Positions 1-8,702 of a stretch of 64,000 bases of DNA are shown here, one piece after another. Source of the DNA: Streptomyces gelaticus (GTDB lineage: Bacteria > Actinomycetota > Actinomycetes > Streptomycetales > Streptomycetaceae); the NCBI RefSeq assembly GCF_014649535.1, contig NZ_BMTF01000024.1:31404-95403 (forward strand). The letters are read 5' to 3'. The translations under genes were made by a program, and so were the position numbers. The notes under the pieces are model-generated. The model did not search any database. It worked only from the letters and a program-made list of their open reading frames with translations, and was not told where the DNA came from. How positions within the stretch are numbered: position 1 is the first letter of the stretch; each line of letters starts with the position of its first letter.

Positions 1-690
1 GTCGTAGACATTAGCACCCGGATCGGCGTGAGGAAAAATCGAATTCCGGGCCACCGGCGAGGGCGCCGACCTGGTCACCCGCACACAGGCCCAGAGCAGT
101 ACGTCGGGGCCAGGCAGCCAGGGGCTACGGGTGTCGGGGGCGACCAGCCAGCGGGGTCCGGGCGTGGTGGAGGTGCAGGTCAGGGGTGGGACGGTCACCG
201 CGTCCCCGGTGCCGTGACAGATCAGCGGCGGGACCTTGCCGTCGGTGTCCTCGCCGGCGGCCCCCGGGCCCATGGCGGCTCTCGGCCCGGGGCCGCCGCC
301 CCACTCCTCCCAGTCGAGCAGCGAGGGGAGCCGCTGGGCGGTGCCGGGCGAGGCGAACAGCAGCATCCGTCCGCGGTGCGTGGCCACCGGGCCGGATCCG
401 GGGCCGTCGGACCACAGGTGTTCCAGCATCCGACGCCCGAAGAGAGTGGGCACGTTCACCACGTCGAAGGCCGATCCGCACGGCAGGACCCCGGGCAAGG
501 AGGGATGGGCCTCCCACTGGGCCAGCGTGCTGCGCGGATACGCGGCGGCGCCGGCGAGCCAGGCGGCGCCGGCCGCCGTGACGTGCGCCGTCTGGTTCGC
601 GGCCTGGTTCCGCAGAACGGCGAAGAGGCCGGTGTCCTGGCGGACGTCGCCGTGGTGCAGGGTCGATTCGTCTGGCAGCCATGCGGTCAT
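1..690 (-). CDS. Prim-pol-like protein, 3' end outside window
   Basis: An open frame runs from ATG at 690 to the window edge without a stop, so 230 codons are seen. The visible part contains CGSAFDVVNVP, followed by a GPVATHRGRMLLFASPG segment. This resembles the primase/polymerase-like proteins common in Streptomyces, where a short 'FD..DVP' motif precedes a 'GP....GRMLFF' strand. No catalytic residues can be assigned with certainty and the C-terminus is missing. Cytoplasmic; no signal peptide. It is the last visible gene of a minus-strand group that includes the helicase/nuclease cassette upstream. The family guess is from memory of motif shape, so the call is moderate. Confidence 0.55.
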   Translation of the reverse strand, partial: MTAWLPDESTLHHGDVRQDTGLFAVLRNQAANQTAHVTAAGAAWLAGAAAYPRSTLAQWEAHPSLPGVLPCGSAFDVVNVPTLFGRRMLEHLWSDGPGSGPVATHRGRMLLFASPGTAQRLPSLLDWEEWGGGPGPRAAMGPGAAGEDTDGKVPPLICHGTGDAVTVPPLTCTSTTPGPRWLVAPDTRSPWLPGPDVLLWACVRVTRSAPSPVARNSIFPHADPGANVYD

Positions 691-821
691 GCCGACATAT
701 CTACCGGGAGTGATCGACCGGGTTCCGAGAGTTGCCGGAAACCGGGACAGGGCGGGGTCAGGAGGAGTATCTTGCGCTCGGGCATATGCCAGTGGTTCTG
801 CCCGGAGTGCGGGACCGGCTC

Positions 822-1163
822 TCAGGGAGCGGCACCGCCCAGCAGGCTCCGGCCGAACTCCACCATCTTCTTGGCGTAGTCCTCGGTCCACTGCGCACGC
901 TGCGCGATGTCCGCGGTCGTGAGCCGGTCGAACCGGCGCGGATCGGCGAGCTGGGCGGCCGCGATCGCCTGGAACTCGGCCGCGCGGTCGGTCGCGGCAC
1001 GGAACGCCAGGGTCAGTTCGGTGGCGCGGGACAGCAGCTCCTTCGGATCTTCCATCGACTCCAGGTCGAAGAAGTGCTCCGGATCGGCGACCGCCTCCGA
1101 CGGCTCGAAGAGCAGGGGCGCGGGGCGCAGCCGCTGCTGCCCGTTCCGCTCGGGTTGTGCCAT
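822..1163 (-). CDS. Small conserved hypothetical, helical
   Basis: This encodes 113 aa. The ATG at 1163 is chosen because AAGGAGG lies 8 nt upstream; the longer reading from 1205 lacks a ribosome site and starts with low-value residues. The protein is largely helical, with an acidic N-terminal part (FEPSEAVADPEHFFDLESMED), then an amphipathic region containing several Arg/Ala-rich heptads and ending in a basic/hydrophobic tail. There is no signal peptide or membrane segment. I do not recognise a family. It sits 82 nt downstream of the helicase gene and could be its fourth co-transcribed member, but the gap makes separate expression equally possible. Confidence 0.7.
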   Translation of the reverse strand: MAQPERNGQQRLRPAPLLFEPSEAVADPEHFFDLESMEDPKELLSRATELTLAFRAATDRAAEFQAIAAAQLADPRRFDRLTTADIAQRAQWTEDYAKKMVEFGRSLLGGAAP

Positions 1164-1245
1164 GTGGTGTTGCCTCCTTGGGTCGGCCCGATGACCACCC
1201 TCCATTGTCCAACGTCGCGCAAGGGGGCCGGGCGCACGGCAGCCG

Positions 1246-2580
1246 TCACCCCGGCCACCGCACCCGGTGCTCCGCCAGATGCGCCAGCACCGCGTGGTTC
1301 GCCTCCCAGCCGTCCGGGAATTTCACCGTGACACCCAACTGCACCGGCTCCGTCGACGGGTGCTCGTCCAGCAGCTCGGTGACGCCCGCCCGGCACACCA
1401 CGATGCAGGCGTGCCGGTGGCGCGAGGCCAGCACGCAGAGCCGGCCCGTCTCCAGGTGGAAGGCCGTGGCGTCGGGGCGGCCGGAGAGCGGGTGCAGGAC
1501 CACCGTCACATCGAACTCGCGGCCCTGGAGCCGGTTCGCCGTGTCCACCGCGACGCCCGTCACACCCAGCTCCGCGAGCGCCGCCCGCACCGCCGCGGCC
1601 TGGTCGCGATGGGCGGTGCCGACCGCGACGCGGTCCGCCGTCACCGGCACCGGGTCCGGCGAACGCTCGCTGGTCGCCGCGCCGCCGCGGTCCAGCAGCC
1701 GACGGACGACCAGGGCCACCGCGCGCACCGCCTCCGGGTCGGTGCGCGGGGTGTGCCGGGCCGGGAGCTCCAGCAGCCCCCAGCCGGAATCCGCGGCCTC
1801 GTCCAGCACCCGGTCCGGGGCCGAGCCGTCGGATGCCACACCGAAGGACAGCCGCCGGTCGCCGTGGTCCGTGCCGCTGCGGAACGGGGTGTACGGGTAG
1901 AACGCGTCCGAGACCAGCGGCGCGGCGGAGGCGGGCAGCCGCCAGGACACCGGCAGCCGGTGCTGCGGCAGCCGGGGATTGTGCGCGAGCAGCGTGGAGA
2001 CGGCGCTCGCCGACGGGTCGTACGAGAGCCCCGCCCACTGGTCCGCGCCGACGATCGAGAACGGGTCCAACTGGCCCGGATCGCCGACGAACAGCGCCCG
2101 CTCGAAGAGCCCCGCGACGGCCAGCAGCGCGTCCGAACGCATCTGGTACGCCTCGTCGACGATCGCGTGGCCCCACGGCTCGACGTTCTTCACGTGCGCC
2201 CACTTCGCGGCCGTCGAGATGACGACGTCGAGCCCGGCGAGATCGGACGCCTTGGCCGACTTCCGTACGTTGGCCAGCCCGTCCAGCACCTTGTCGTACG
2301 GGTCGGTGTCGTTGCTGTGCAGCCGGCCGACCGGCAGCCCCGGATCCTTCTCGGCCAGCCGCACCACCAGGTCGTCGACCTGGGCGTTGGTCTGCGCGAC
2401 CACCATCAGCGGATGCCCGGCCGCCGCGAGTTCGAGCGCGGCGCGCACCACGAGCGTCGACTTGCCCGCGCCCGGCGGGGAGTCCACCACGATGCCGCGC
2501 TCCGTACCGCCCAGGGTGTCGGCGAGGATCGCGTCGGTCGCCCGCGCGGCCTGGGCGCCCGGGTCGAATACGGCCGTCAC
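1246..2580 (-). CDS. SF1B Upf1/Dna2-like helicase
   Basis: This 444-aa ATPase carries the SF1 helicase motifs in order: Walker A GAGKST (37-42), a Q-rich motif Ia region (AQTNAQVDDL), motif II VDEAYQ (141-146), motif III GDPGQLDP (166-173), a SWRLP motif IV region (212-216), motif V VDTANRLQGREF (345-356) and motif VI ASRHRHA (385-391). The GDxxQLxP and QGxEF signatures point to the Upf1/Dna2 branch rather than UvrD/Rep. It is short for the family, lacking large inserted domains. The GTG start overlaps the previous stop by 4 nt (GTGA), implying translational coupling with the 535-aa protein and the nuclease upstream. Likely role: ATP-driven unwinding in DNA repair or defence, inferred. Confidence 0.85.
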   Translation of the reverse strand: MTAVFDPGAQAARATDAILADTLGGTERGIVVDSPPGAGKSTLVVRAALELAAAGHPLMVVAQTNAQVDDLVVRLAEKDPGLPVGRLHSNDTDPYDKVLDGLANVRKSAKASDLAGLDVVISTAAKWAHVKNVEPWGHAIVDEAYQMRSDALLAVAGLFERALFVGDPGQLDPFSIVGADQWAGLSYDPSASAVSTLLAHNPRLPQHRLPVSWRLPASAAPLVSDAFYPYTPFRSGTDHGDRRLSFGVASDGSAPDRVLDEAADSGWGLLELPARHTPRTDPEAVRAVALVVRRLLDRGGAATSERSPDPVPVTADRVAVGTAHRDQAAAVRAALAELGVTGVAVDTANRLQGREFDVTVVLHPLSGRPDATAFHLETGRLCVLASRHRHACIVVCRAGVTELLDEHPSTEPVQLGVTVKFPDGWEANHAVLAHLAEHRVRWPG

Positions 2581-4184
2581 AGAAGGTCCTCCGCGGTCAC
2601 GGGGTCGGGGCTCTCGGTATGCCCGGCCGCACCCGGCGGGCCGCCGTGCGTCCAGGGCGTCTGCTCCGGGTCCGGCAGCTTCGGGCCGCCGCGCTGATCG
2701 TGCTCGAAGAGCGTCCAGACGATCCGGTCGCCCGGCTCCGGCACCGAGCCCGGGGCCGGTTCCTTGCTCCGGCCCATCCGGTCGAGGATCCGCAGCACCA
2801 GAAGGGGCGGCCCCCCGTCCTCCGGCTCGGCGTACCCTGCGAACTCGGCGGTCTGCGGCCTGCCCTCCAGCGAGCGGTACACCTTGGTGCGCTCGCCGAG
2901 ATGCGGGTGCTCGTCCGTGCGGACCGTGACCAGCGGGCGCGGCGAGGGGCGCTTGGACTCGCTGTACGCCATCACCACCTCCGTCACCCCGGCGACGAAC
3001 GCCTCACCGGCCAGCCGCCGCCCGGCCAGCACCAGCGGATCGTCCAGCGCCTCCTGGGCCTCCAGCTGGGCCTGTGCCGTCTCCCGCGAGGCAAGCTTCT
3101 GCGCCGCCGTCACCGCGTCGTCCCGGCGCGGCTGCGGCGGCTCGCCCGAGCGCACCCGGTCCCGATGGCCGGTGAACGACCAGCGGTCCCTGGTCCAGCG
3201 GTCCTCGGCCCTGGCACCTTCGGGAAGCTCCCTCAGCAGGTCGAGCCCGCGCCACACCGCGTCCCACGTCGGCCGGGTCACGTCGGCCAGCAGGGCTCTG
3301 ATCTCCCGCTCGGCCGCAGTCAGTTCGGCGAGCCGGGCGTCGGCCGCCAGGCCGTCCTCGGCGGCCGCGAGCGAGGTGCGCGCCCGGTCGTACTTCTCGA
3401 TGGCGGGCGCCAGCAGCCGGTTGTCGAACGCCGGGTCCGTGGCCGGACCGGCCGGCGGGCACAGCAGCTGTCCCTCGCCGTCGCGCTCCAGCTCCGCGCG
3501 GAGCGCGGCCGAGGCGCCCGACTCGCCCGCCGGGGCGTCGATCCAGGCCAGCAGCGCGCCCAGGTGCTGGTCCTCCAGACTGCTCTGGCCGGTCGCCCAG
3601 TGCCGGTTCAGCAGATCGGTCGCGGCGAGCAGCAGCGAGGAGCCGGGCACCCTGGCCCGCTCCCCGTAGTGCGTCAGCCAGCGGCCCAGCAGCGGGACCC
3701 GGGCGGGCGCGGGGTACGGGGTGTCGGGGTCCTCCTCGGCCGTGCGGCGGAACCGCATGGAGCGGCCCAGCAGCCGGACGAACTCGATGCCGGCCCGGCT
3801 CGGCACGATCAGCTGCGGCGCGTCCGCGCACAGCTCGACCTCGACCCTGGTCCTCTTCCCGGTCTCCGGATCGGTCTCGTTGCGCTCGGCCGGCTCGACG
3901 ACGTCCTCGTACGCCTCCATGTGCGGCAGCACCGCCTCGGCCAGCTCGGCGAGGAACGCGAACCGCAGGTCCCGGTCGCGCGGCTGGGAGACCGTCAGCA
4001 GCCGGGGCGCCTCCCGGTCGGTCCCGACGAGCGCGCCCAGCGGGGCGCCCGCCTCACCGGCCGTGGTCAGCGGAACCAGGACGAGGGGCCGGTCGGTGAG
4101 ATGGCGGTGCAGGACCGTGGCCGTCGGCCGGGCGCGGCCGCTCTCCACGGCCTCCAGCCGGGCCAGGGTGCTGATCAGCGACAT
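2577..4184 (-). CDS. Unknown 535-aa partner of helicase/nuclease
   Basis: The ATG at 4184 (MSLISTLARLE) is chosen because the frame above it only shadows the upstream nuclease gene, whose stop lies 10 nt inside this gene. The protein has an alpha/beta N-terminal third, a central helical region with many charged residues, and a C-terminal part after about residue 385 with several beta-like segments (KVYRSLEGRPQTAEFAGY, RIVWTLFEHD). I see no Walker motif, nuclease motif or cysteine cluster. No family recognised. Its position, overlapping the nuclease at one end and the helicase at the other, makes it an obligate partner candidate, perhaps a scaffold or DNA-binding subunit. Confidence 0.8.
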   Translation of the reverse strand: MSLISTLARLEAVESGRARPTATVLHRHLTDRPLVLVPLTTAGEAGAPLGALVGTDREAPRLLTVSQPRDRDLRFAFLAELAEAVLPHMEAYEDVVEPAERNETDPETGKRTRVEVELCADAPQLIVPSRAGIEFVRLLGRSMRFRRTAEEDPDTPYPAPARVPLLGRWLTHYGERARVPGSSLLLAATDLLNRHWATGQSSLEDQHLGALLAWIDAPAGESGASAALRAELERDGEGQLLCPPAGPATDPAFDNRLLAPAIEKYDRARTSLAAAEDGLAADARLAELTAAEREIRALLADVTRPTWDAVWRGLDLLRELPEGARAEDRWTRDRWSFTGHRDRVRSGEPPQPRRDDAVTAAQKLASRETAQAQLEAQEALDDPLVLAGRRLAGEAFVAGVTEVVMAYSESKRPSPRPLVTVRTDEHPHLGERTKVYRSLEGRPQTAEFAGYAEPEDGGPPLLVLRILDRMGRSKEPAPGSVPEPGDRIVWTLFEHDQRGGPKLPDPEQTPWTHGGPPGAAGHTESPDPVTAEDLL

Positions 4185-5437
4185 GCCGGACCGCCCGCCA
4201 GCGCCTCGGCGCGCAGGGCCGCCGCGCGCCGCAGGGCCGCGACCGTCGGGTCCGCCGGGTCGCCCTCCTTGCCCGCGGCGGCCGCCAGCACCTCGCCCAC
4301 CGTGGTCAGCCCGCCGAGCTCGCCGCGCACACTGCGCCCCAGCGTCTCCACCGCACCGGCCTCGCGCGCCTTCGCCCGGCAGTGGAAGGCCAGCTCGCAG
4401 GCGGCCAGGCACTCCGGGGCGTACGCCGCGCCGACCGATTCGACCGCGGCGTCGAGCTGCTGCCGGGGGCACTGAGGGTCGAAGGTGGTGCCCTCGGGCA
4501 GGGCTGCCGCGATCTCCTCGATCCGGGTCAGCCTGGTCAGCTGGCGGCGGGTGACCGCGCGCTGCTTGCGTACGTCGACGACCGAGGCGGTGGGCAGGTT
4601 GGAGAAGTCCTTCGGGCAGACCAGCAGCACCCGGTGGCCCACCTCGGCGCCCTCGGTCAGCTCCGCGATCCGTTCCAGCGCCAGTACGTAGACGGCGGAC
4701 TGCCGGGCCGCCGCGCCGACCTTCGCCGCGTCGGCCGAGCCGTCGACCGTGGGGAAGGACTTGATCTCGACGACCGTCCAGGTGCCGTCGGGGTGCACCG
4801 CCACCGCGTCCGGCTCCAGGTAGGCGGGGGAGCCCGCCACCTCCAGGGCCAGCATCGGGTGGTCCAGCAGCGCCCAGCCGCCCGCCTCGGTCGCCTCCCG
4901 CAGCGCCAGCGCCGTACGCGCGGCGCGGCCCTCTGGGCCTGCCGCCGTCAGATCGGGCACCGAGACCTCGCGCGGCGCCCCGGCATCGCCGCCGAGGCGC
5001 TCGTACAGCAGCCGCATCAGCTCCGTGCCCCCGTCGGCCTTGACCTTGGCCTCGAAGGCGTTGCCCCGGACGAGGGCGAACTGGGACTGGCCGAAGGGGG
5101 CCGGTGAACCGAGCGCCGCGGCCAGCGCGGCCTTGTCCACCCCGGCGCCGTCGAGCAGGGCGCGGCGACGGCAGCCGGGGTTGGCGGCGAGGGCGGCCAG
5201 CGCGCGGGCGTCCAGCGGGCGGGGCGGGACGGCCGGTCCCCGCAGCTCAGCGAGCCGCTGCCGGAGTGTCGTCCCCCGCGGCTCCCGCTCCTGCGGGGGC
5301 GGCGGTGTCGGCCCGGGTTGCGCGACCGGCCGAGGCGTCTGCGTCGGCCGCTGCTGCGGCATCGGTGGAGTCTGCGGAGGTGGTCCGCTGGCCAGGGATT
5401 CGCTCACCCGCGGAAGTCTTGCATCCGGCACTGACAA
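4175..5437 (-). CDS. Cas4/RecB-like PD-(D/E)XK nuclease with Fe-S cysteines
   Basis: Counting from the TTG at 5437, the protein has a Pro-rich N-terminus (1-60) and then a nuclease core: GNAFEAK (E129), LEPD (D210), EIK (E224, K226) and QxxxY (Q246, Y250). Those are motifs of the RecB/AddB/Cas4 group. One cysteine precedes the core (C89, in NPGCRR) and three follow it (C343, C347, C353, spaced C-x3-C-x5-C). That one-plus-three arrangement is the 4Fe-4S pattern of Cas4, AddB and Dna2. The start is uncertain: GTG at 5407 or ATG at 5362 are alternatives, and all overlap the PAP2 gene. It overlaps the 535-aa protein gene by 10 nt. Confidence 0.82.
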   Translation of the reverse strand: MSVPDARLPRVSESLASGPPPQTPPMPQQRPTQTPRPVAQPGPTPPPPQEREPRGTTLRQRLAELRGPAVPPRPLDARALAALAANPGCRRRALLDGAGVDKAALAAALGSPAPFGQSQFALVRGNAFEAKVKADGGTELMRLLYERLGGDAGAPREVSVPDLTAAGPEGRAARTALALREATEAGGWALLDHPMLALEVAGSPAYLEPDAVAVHPDGTWTVVEIKSFPTVDGSADAAKVGAAARQSAVYVLALERIAELTEGAEVGHRVLLVCPKDFSNLPTASVVDVRKQRAVTRRQLTRLTRIEEIAAALPEGTTFDPQCPRQQLDAAVESVGAAYAPECLAACELAFHCRAKAREAGAVETLGRSVRGELGGLTTVGEVLAAAAGKEGDPADPTVAALRRAAALRAEALAGGPACR

Positions 5438-6239
5438 TCGGGGACTCCGCGGCCGGGGCGACCCGTGGGAAGCGTGCTCCGACCCGGTCCCTGATCCGGT
5501 CCGCCAGCCGCATCACGGGCCGGGTCAGCAGGGCTCCGACACCCATCACGGCGACGCCCGCGACCGCGTCGAGGAAGTAGTGGTTGGCCGTGCCCATCAC
5601 CACGAAGGTGGTGATCAGGGGGTAGGCGACGCCCGCGGCCCGGATGTACGGGTTCTTGCTGTGGCGCCACAGCAGGATGCCGCACCAGAGTGCCCAGCCG
5701 ACGTGCAGGCTCGGCATCGCCGCGTACTGGTTGGTCATCCCGCCCATACCGCGCGGGGCGCTGGCCTCCGTGCCCCACCAGCCGTACGAGCTGTACTGCG
5801 CCATCGTGTCCACGAAGCCGTATCGGGCCTCAAGCAGCCTGGGCGGGCAGGTCGGCAGCAGCATGAAGCCGATCAGGCCGAGCAGCGTGGAGGTCATCAG
5901 CCAGGTGCGGGCCCTGCGGTAGACCTCCTGGCGGCGGCGGAAGAGCCAGACCAGGACGGCCGGGGTGACGAGGTAGTGCAGGGACGCGTATATGAAGTCG
6001 GAGGGTATGCCTATCGTGGGGTGCGCGGTGAGCAGCCGGTTGAGCGGATGCTCCAGGTTGATGTGGAGCGTCTTCTCCAGGCTCAGGATGCTCAGGCCGT
6101 GGTCGACGGCGGTGGACACGTCGCCGCGCGCCAGCAGGCGGCCCGCCGAATAGGCCCCGTACACGAGGGCCAGCAGCGGCAGCTCGGTCCACCAACGGGG
6201 CCGCGGGCGCGGCACGGGCGCGGTGCTGGCATGCTGCAT
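5247..6239 (-). CDS. PAP2-family membrane phosphatase
   Basis: Six hydrophobic segments and the PAP2 signatures PSLHVGWALW and GTANHYFLDAVAG identify an integral-membrane lipid phosphatase or phosphotransferase of the kind that acts on phosphatidate or polyprenyl/inositol phospholipids. GGAG lies 9 nt before the ATG at 6239; an upstream ATG pair at 6257 is the alternative. The last roughly 60 residues are a low-complexity Ala/Thr/Asp tail encoded over the N-terminal part of the nuclease gene, an overlap of up to 191 nt in different frames. The tail may be a recent read-through extension. It is the first gene of the minus-strand run, but a functional tie to the DNA-processing genes is not obvious. 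Confidence 0.85.
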   Translation of the reverse strand: MQHASTAPVPRPRPRWWTELPLLALVYGAYSAGRLLARGDVSTAVDHGLSILSLEKTLHINLEHPLNRLLTAHPTIGIPSDFIYASLHYLVTPAVLVWLFRRRQEVYRRARTWLMTSTLLGLIGFMLLPTCPPRLLEARYGFVDTMAQYSSYGWWGTEASAPRGMGGMTNQYAAMPSLHVGWALWCGILLWRHSKNPYIRAAGVAYPLITTFVVMGTANHYFLDAVAGVAVMGVGALLTRPVMRLADRIRDRVGARFPRVAPAAESPIVSAGCKTSAGERIPGQRTTSADSTDAAAAADADASAGRATRADTAAPAGAGAAGDDTPAAAR

Positions 6240-6485
6240 CCGGAAGCTCTCCATCATGTGTTCATGCGACCGACGGCGGGCGTTCAACCGTACGGTGCGG
6301 TTCGGTCGCGGTTCCTCCGGGGTCCTTTTCGGAGCCCCGTGCGCGCGCAGATTTCTCCGCTCAGAGTGTTGACGTCGGTCCGGGCCGGGAGGTTGCCTCG
6401 CGATCACGTGCGCGATGATGGGAAAACCGGATGATCCATATCGTCTTGATCGCCGGCCTCAGATCTCAGTTCAGGGAGAGCCGTC

Positions 6486-7082
6486 ATGGCACCGCGTATC
6501 CTGCTCGCCCGGCACGGCCAGACGGAATGGTCCGTCAAGGGCAATCACACCGGCAGGACGGACATCCCGCTGCTCGACACCGGCCGGGCGGGCGCGAAGC
6601 TCCTCGGCGAGCGGCTGCGGCGCGGGCCGTGGGCCGGGCTGCCGCGCCTGGAAGTGCGCACCAGCCCGTTGCAGCGGGCCAGGGAGACCTGCGAGATCGC
6701 GGGATTCGCGGACCGGGCCGAGCCGTGGGACGCGCTCATGGAGTGGGACTACGGGGCGTACGAGGGGATGACTCCGGCCGAGATCCAGGCGATCCGGCCC
6801 GGCTGGCTCATCTGGCGCGACGGGGTGCCGGAGGGGGAGACCCCGGCCGAGCTGTCCGCCCGCGCCGACGAGATCGTGGCGTGGGCCCGCTCGGCCGACC
6901 GCGATGTGCTGGTCTTCGCCCACGGGCACATCCTGCGGGCGCTGGGGGCGCGGTGGCTCGGTGAGGACGTGTCGTTCGCGGCGCGGATCCGGCTCGACCC
7001 GACCTCGCTCTCGGTGCTGGGCTGGGCGTACGGAGCCCCCGCGATCGAACGCTGGAACGACACGGGCCACCTGGATCGTTAG
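6486..7082 (+). CDS. Histidine phosphatase (phosphoglycerate mutase-like)
   Basis: The 198-aa protein starts with ILLARHGQTEW, the RHG box containing the catalytic histidine. The second conserved arginine lies in RTSPLQRARET, an acidic E in MEWDYGAYEG, and the second histidine in FAHGHILRALGARW. These are the four catalytic elements of the branch-1 histidine phosphatases. GGGAGAG is 6-10 nt before the ATG. Soluble and cytoplasmic. Members act on phosphosugars or other small phosphomonoesters; the substrate cannot be told from sequence. It is divergent from the PAP2 gene and convergent with the TPR regulator. Confidence 0.9.
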   Translation: MAPRILLARHGQTEWSVKGNHTGRTDIPLLDTGRAGAKLLGERLRRGPWAGLPRLEVRTSPLQRARETCEIAGFADRAEPWDALMEWDYGAYEGMTPAEIQAIRPGWLIWRDGVPEGETPAELSARADEIVAWARSADRDVLVFAHGHILRALGARWLGEDVSFAARIRLDPTSLSVLGWAYGAPAIERWNDTGHLDR

Positions 7083-7095
7083 GGCCGGACAGGTC

Positions 7096-8448
7096 CTACG
7101 CGGAGGCCGCGGCCTCCGCGTGCCGCTCCAGGAACTCCCGCACCTCCGCAACGCCCCGCCGGGGCGTCAGGACCCCCACCGCCTGCGCCAGCATCGCCCG
7201 GATGCGGGTCGACCGGACACGGACCAGCAGGTCGAGCACCTGATGGCCGGCCGCCGCCGCCTCCACGGCCCGGTCCGCGCGGGCGAGGTCCCAGGTCAGC
7301 TCGGCCCGGTACAGCGCCTGGTTCCGGGTGAAGTGCGGGTCCTGGAGCCGGGTGGCCCGCAGCGCGTGCCGGGCGGCCCGCGACCAGTCACCCAGCGCCG
7401 ACCAGCACTGCGCCTCCAGCATCTCCAGCTCCGCCTCCCGGAAGAAGGTCATCCACTCCGGATCGGCGTCGCACGGACCGCGCCCGAACGCGGTGTGCGC
7501 CCGGCCGAGGGCCCGCTCGCAGCCCGCACGGTCCCCGAGCCCTGCCCGGCCCCCCGCCTCCCGCAGCGCGAGCAGCGCCAGCAGCCGGGGCGAGCCCAGC
7601 GGCTTCGCCGCCCGCTGCGCGGCCTCCGCCGCCCGTACCGACTCGCGGGGCCGCCCGATATCCCGGGCCAGGAACGACGTGTTGCAGAAGGCATGTGCCT
7701 CCAGCGCCGGATCAACGGCTACCCGGGCCGTGGCGAGCGCCTCCGCGTAGTGCGAGCGGGCCTCCTCGAACCGGCCCGAGTCATGGGCCAGCCAGCCCAC
7801 CGAGATGGCCAGTTCGCCCGCCCCGGCATGCAGTCTGTCGGCGGTGGTGCGCTTGGTGGTGGTACCGGAGTCGAGCAGCGCGTACGCCGCCCGCAGCGGC
7901 TGGAACGCCTTGCCGTACAGGCCGTCGCCGCCGTGCCGGTCGTCGAGCAGCCGGATCTGCCGCACCGCCTTCTCGACGGCGCTCACCTCGGTCTCGCCGA
8001 CCCGGCGCGGGTCGGGCGGGGTGGCGGCAGCGGCGGACGCGGAGCCGGGGCCCAGGCCCAGGGCCGCGGCCGCCATCGTGGTGGTGCCGCTCGTCATGAA
8101 TACGCGACGCAGCACGTCGCTCTCCTCGTCGGGGTTGCTGTGGAGCGTGGGGGACGGTGGGGTTTCGGCGGTGGTCCGTGCCCCCCGGCCGCGTACGGTT
8201 TCGCGCGGCGAGAAGCCCAGGTCCGCCAGGGTCGCCCCGGGGAACATGTGCAGGAAGACCCGTTCGTACGCGTAGTTGGGGCAGCGGATCTCCCCCGACT
8301 CCACGCGTCCGATGTACCGGGCGTCGCACGCGACCTGCTCGCCGATCTCGCGGGCCGATCTGCGTACCGCGGCAGCGAACTCCCCGGCGGAGCGCCGACC
8401 GCGCAGCCGCCGGAAGGTGAGGTTGGGTACTGCCCCTGTCGACACCAT
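7096..8448 (-). CDS. HTH-TPR transcriptional regulator
   Basis: The 450-aa product from ATG 8448 has an N-terminal helix-turn-helix-like region (residues 10-75, with GEFAAAVRRSAREIGEQV and RYIGRVESGEI), a short hydrophobic Ala/Gly stretch (about 120-145) and a C-terminal half of TPR-like helical repeats. This layout is shared by Streptomyces regulators of the NsdA/NsdB type, which affect differentiation and antibiotic production, but I do not claim orthology. The start at 8448 is preferred over 8544 because residues upstream are out of character and a weak AGGTCC lies about 9 nt before it. It is divergent from the 8703 gene, with 254 nt between. Confidence 0.8.
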   Translation of the reverse strand: MVSTGAVPNLTFRRLRGRRSAGEFAAAVRRSAREIGEQVACDARYIGRVESGEIRCPNYAYERVFLHMFPGATLADLGFSPRETVRGRGARTTAETPPSPTLHSNPDEESDVLRRVFMTSGTTTMAAAALGLGPGSASAAAATPPDPRRVGETEVSAVEKAVRQIRLLDDRHGGDGLYGKAFQPLRAAYALLDSGTTTKRTTADRLHAGAGELAISVGWLAHDSGRFEEARSHYAEALATARVAVDPALEAHAFCNTSFLARDIGRPRESVRAAEAAQRAAKPLGSPRLLALLALREAGGRAGLGDRAGCERALGRAHTAFGRGPCDADPEWMTFFREAELEMLEAQCWSALGDWSRAARHALRATRLQDPHFTRNQALYRAELTWDLARADRAVEAAAAGHQVLDLLVRVRSTRIRAMLAQAVGVLTPRRGVAEVREFLERHAEAAASA

Positions 8449-8702
8449 GGGCGGGGACCTCTCTTCTGCAGCTCTTCTGCAGCCGGGCTTCCTGCTTCCG
8501 GTGTCCCGGCGGAGCAAGAACGTACCCGCTGTGACGAGGTACACACGGAACGTTTAAGAGCAAAGCGGGGCATCTCGCCCGCGATCTGCCATGAACTGCC
8601 ACCCTTTGCGGCGGCGTGGCACCGTAGCCCTTGACGCCGTCGGCGCGTTGGTCCTTGCGGAGACGGAATCCGGCTCCGCCCGGCGATGAGAGGAGAGGTC
8701 CC

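Noticed and set aside
687..785. A 32-aa minus-strand frame (MPERKILLLTPPCPG...) whose stop overlaps the prim-pol-like ATG
   Set aside because: No ribosome site and weak G/C bias at third positions; too short to support.
770..879. Plus-strand frame with a GICQWFCPECG zinc-finger-like string after AGGAGGAG
   Set aside because: Only about 36 aa, overlaps the 113-aa minus gene with better codon bias; likely chance.
1267..2697. Long plus-strand frame opposite the helicase
   Set aside because: Arg/Val/His-rich antisense shadow without domains.
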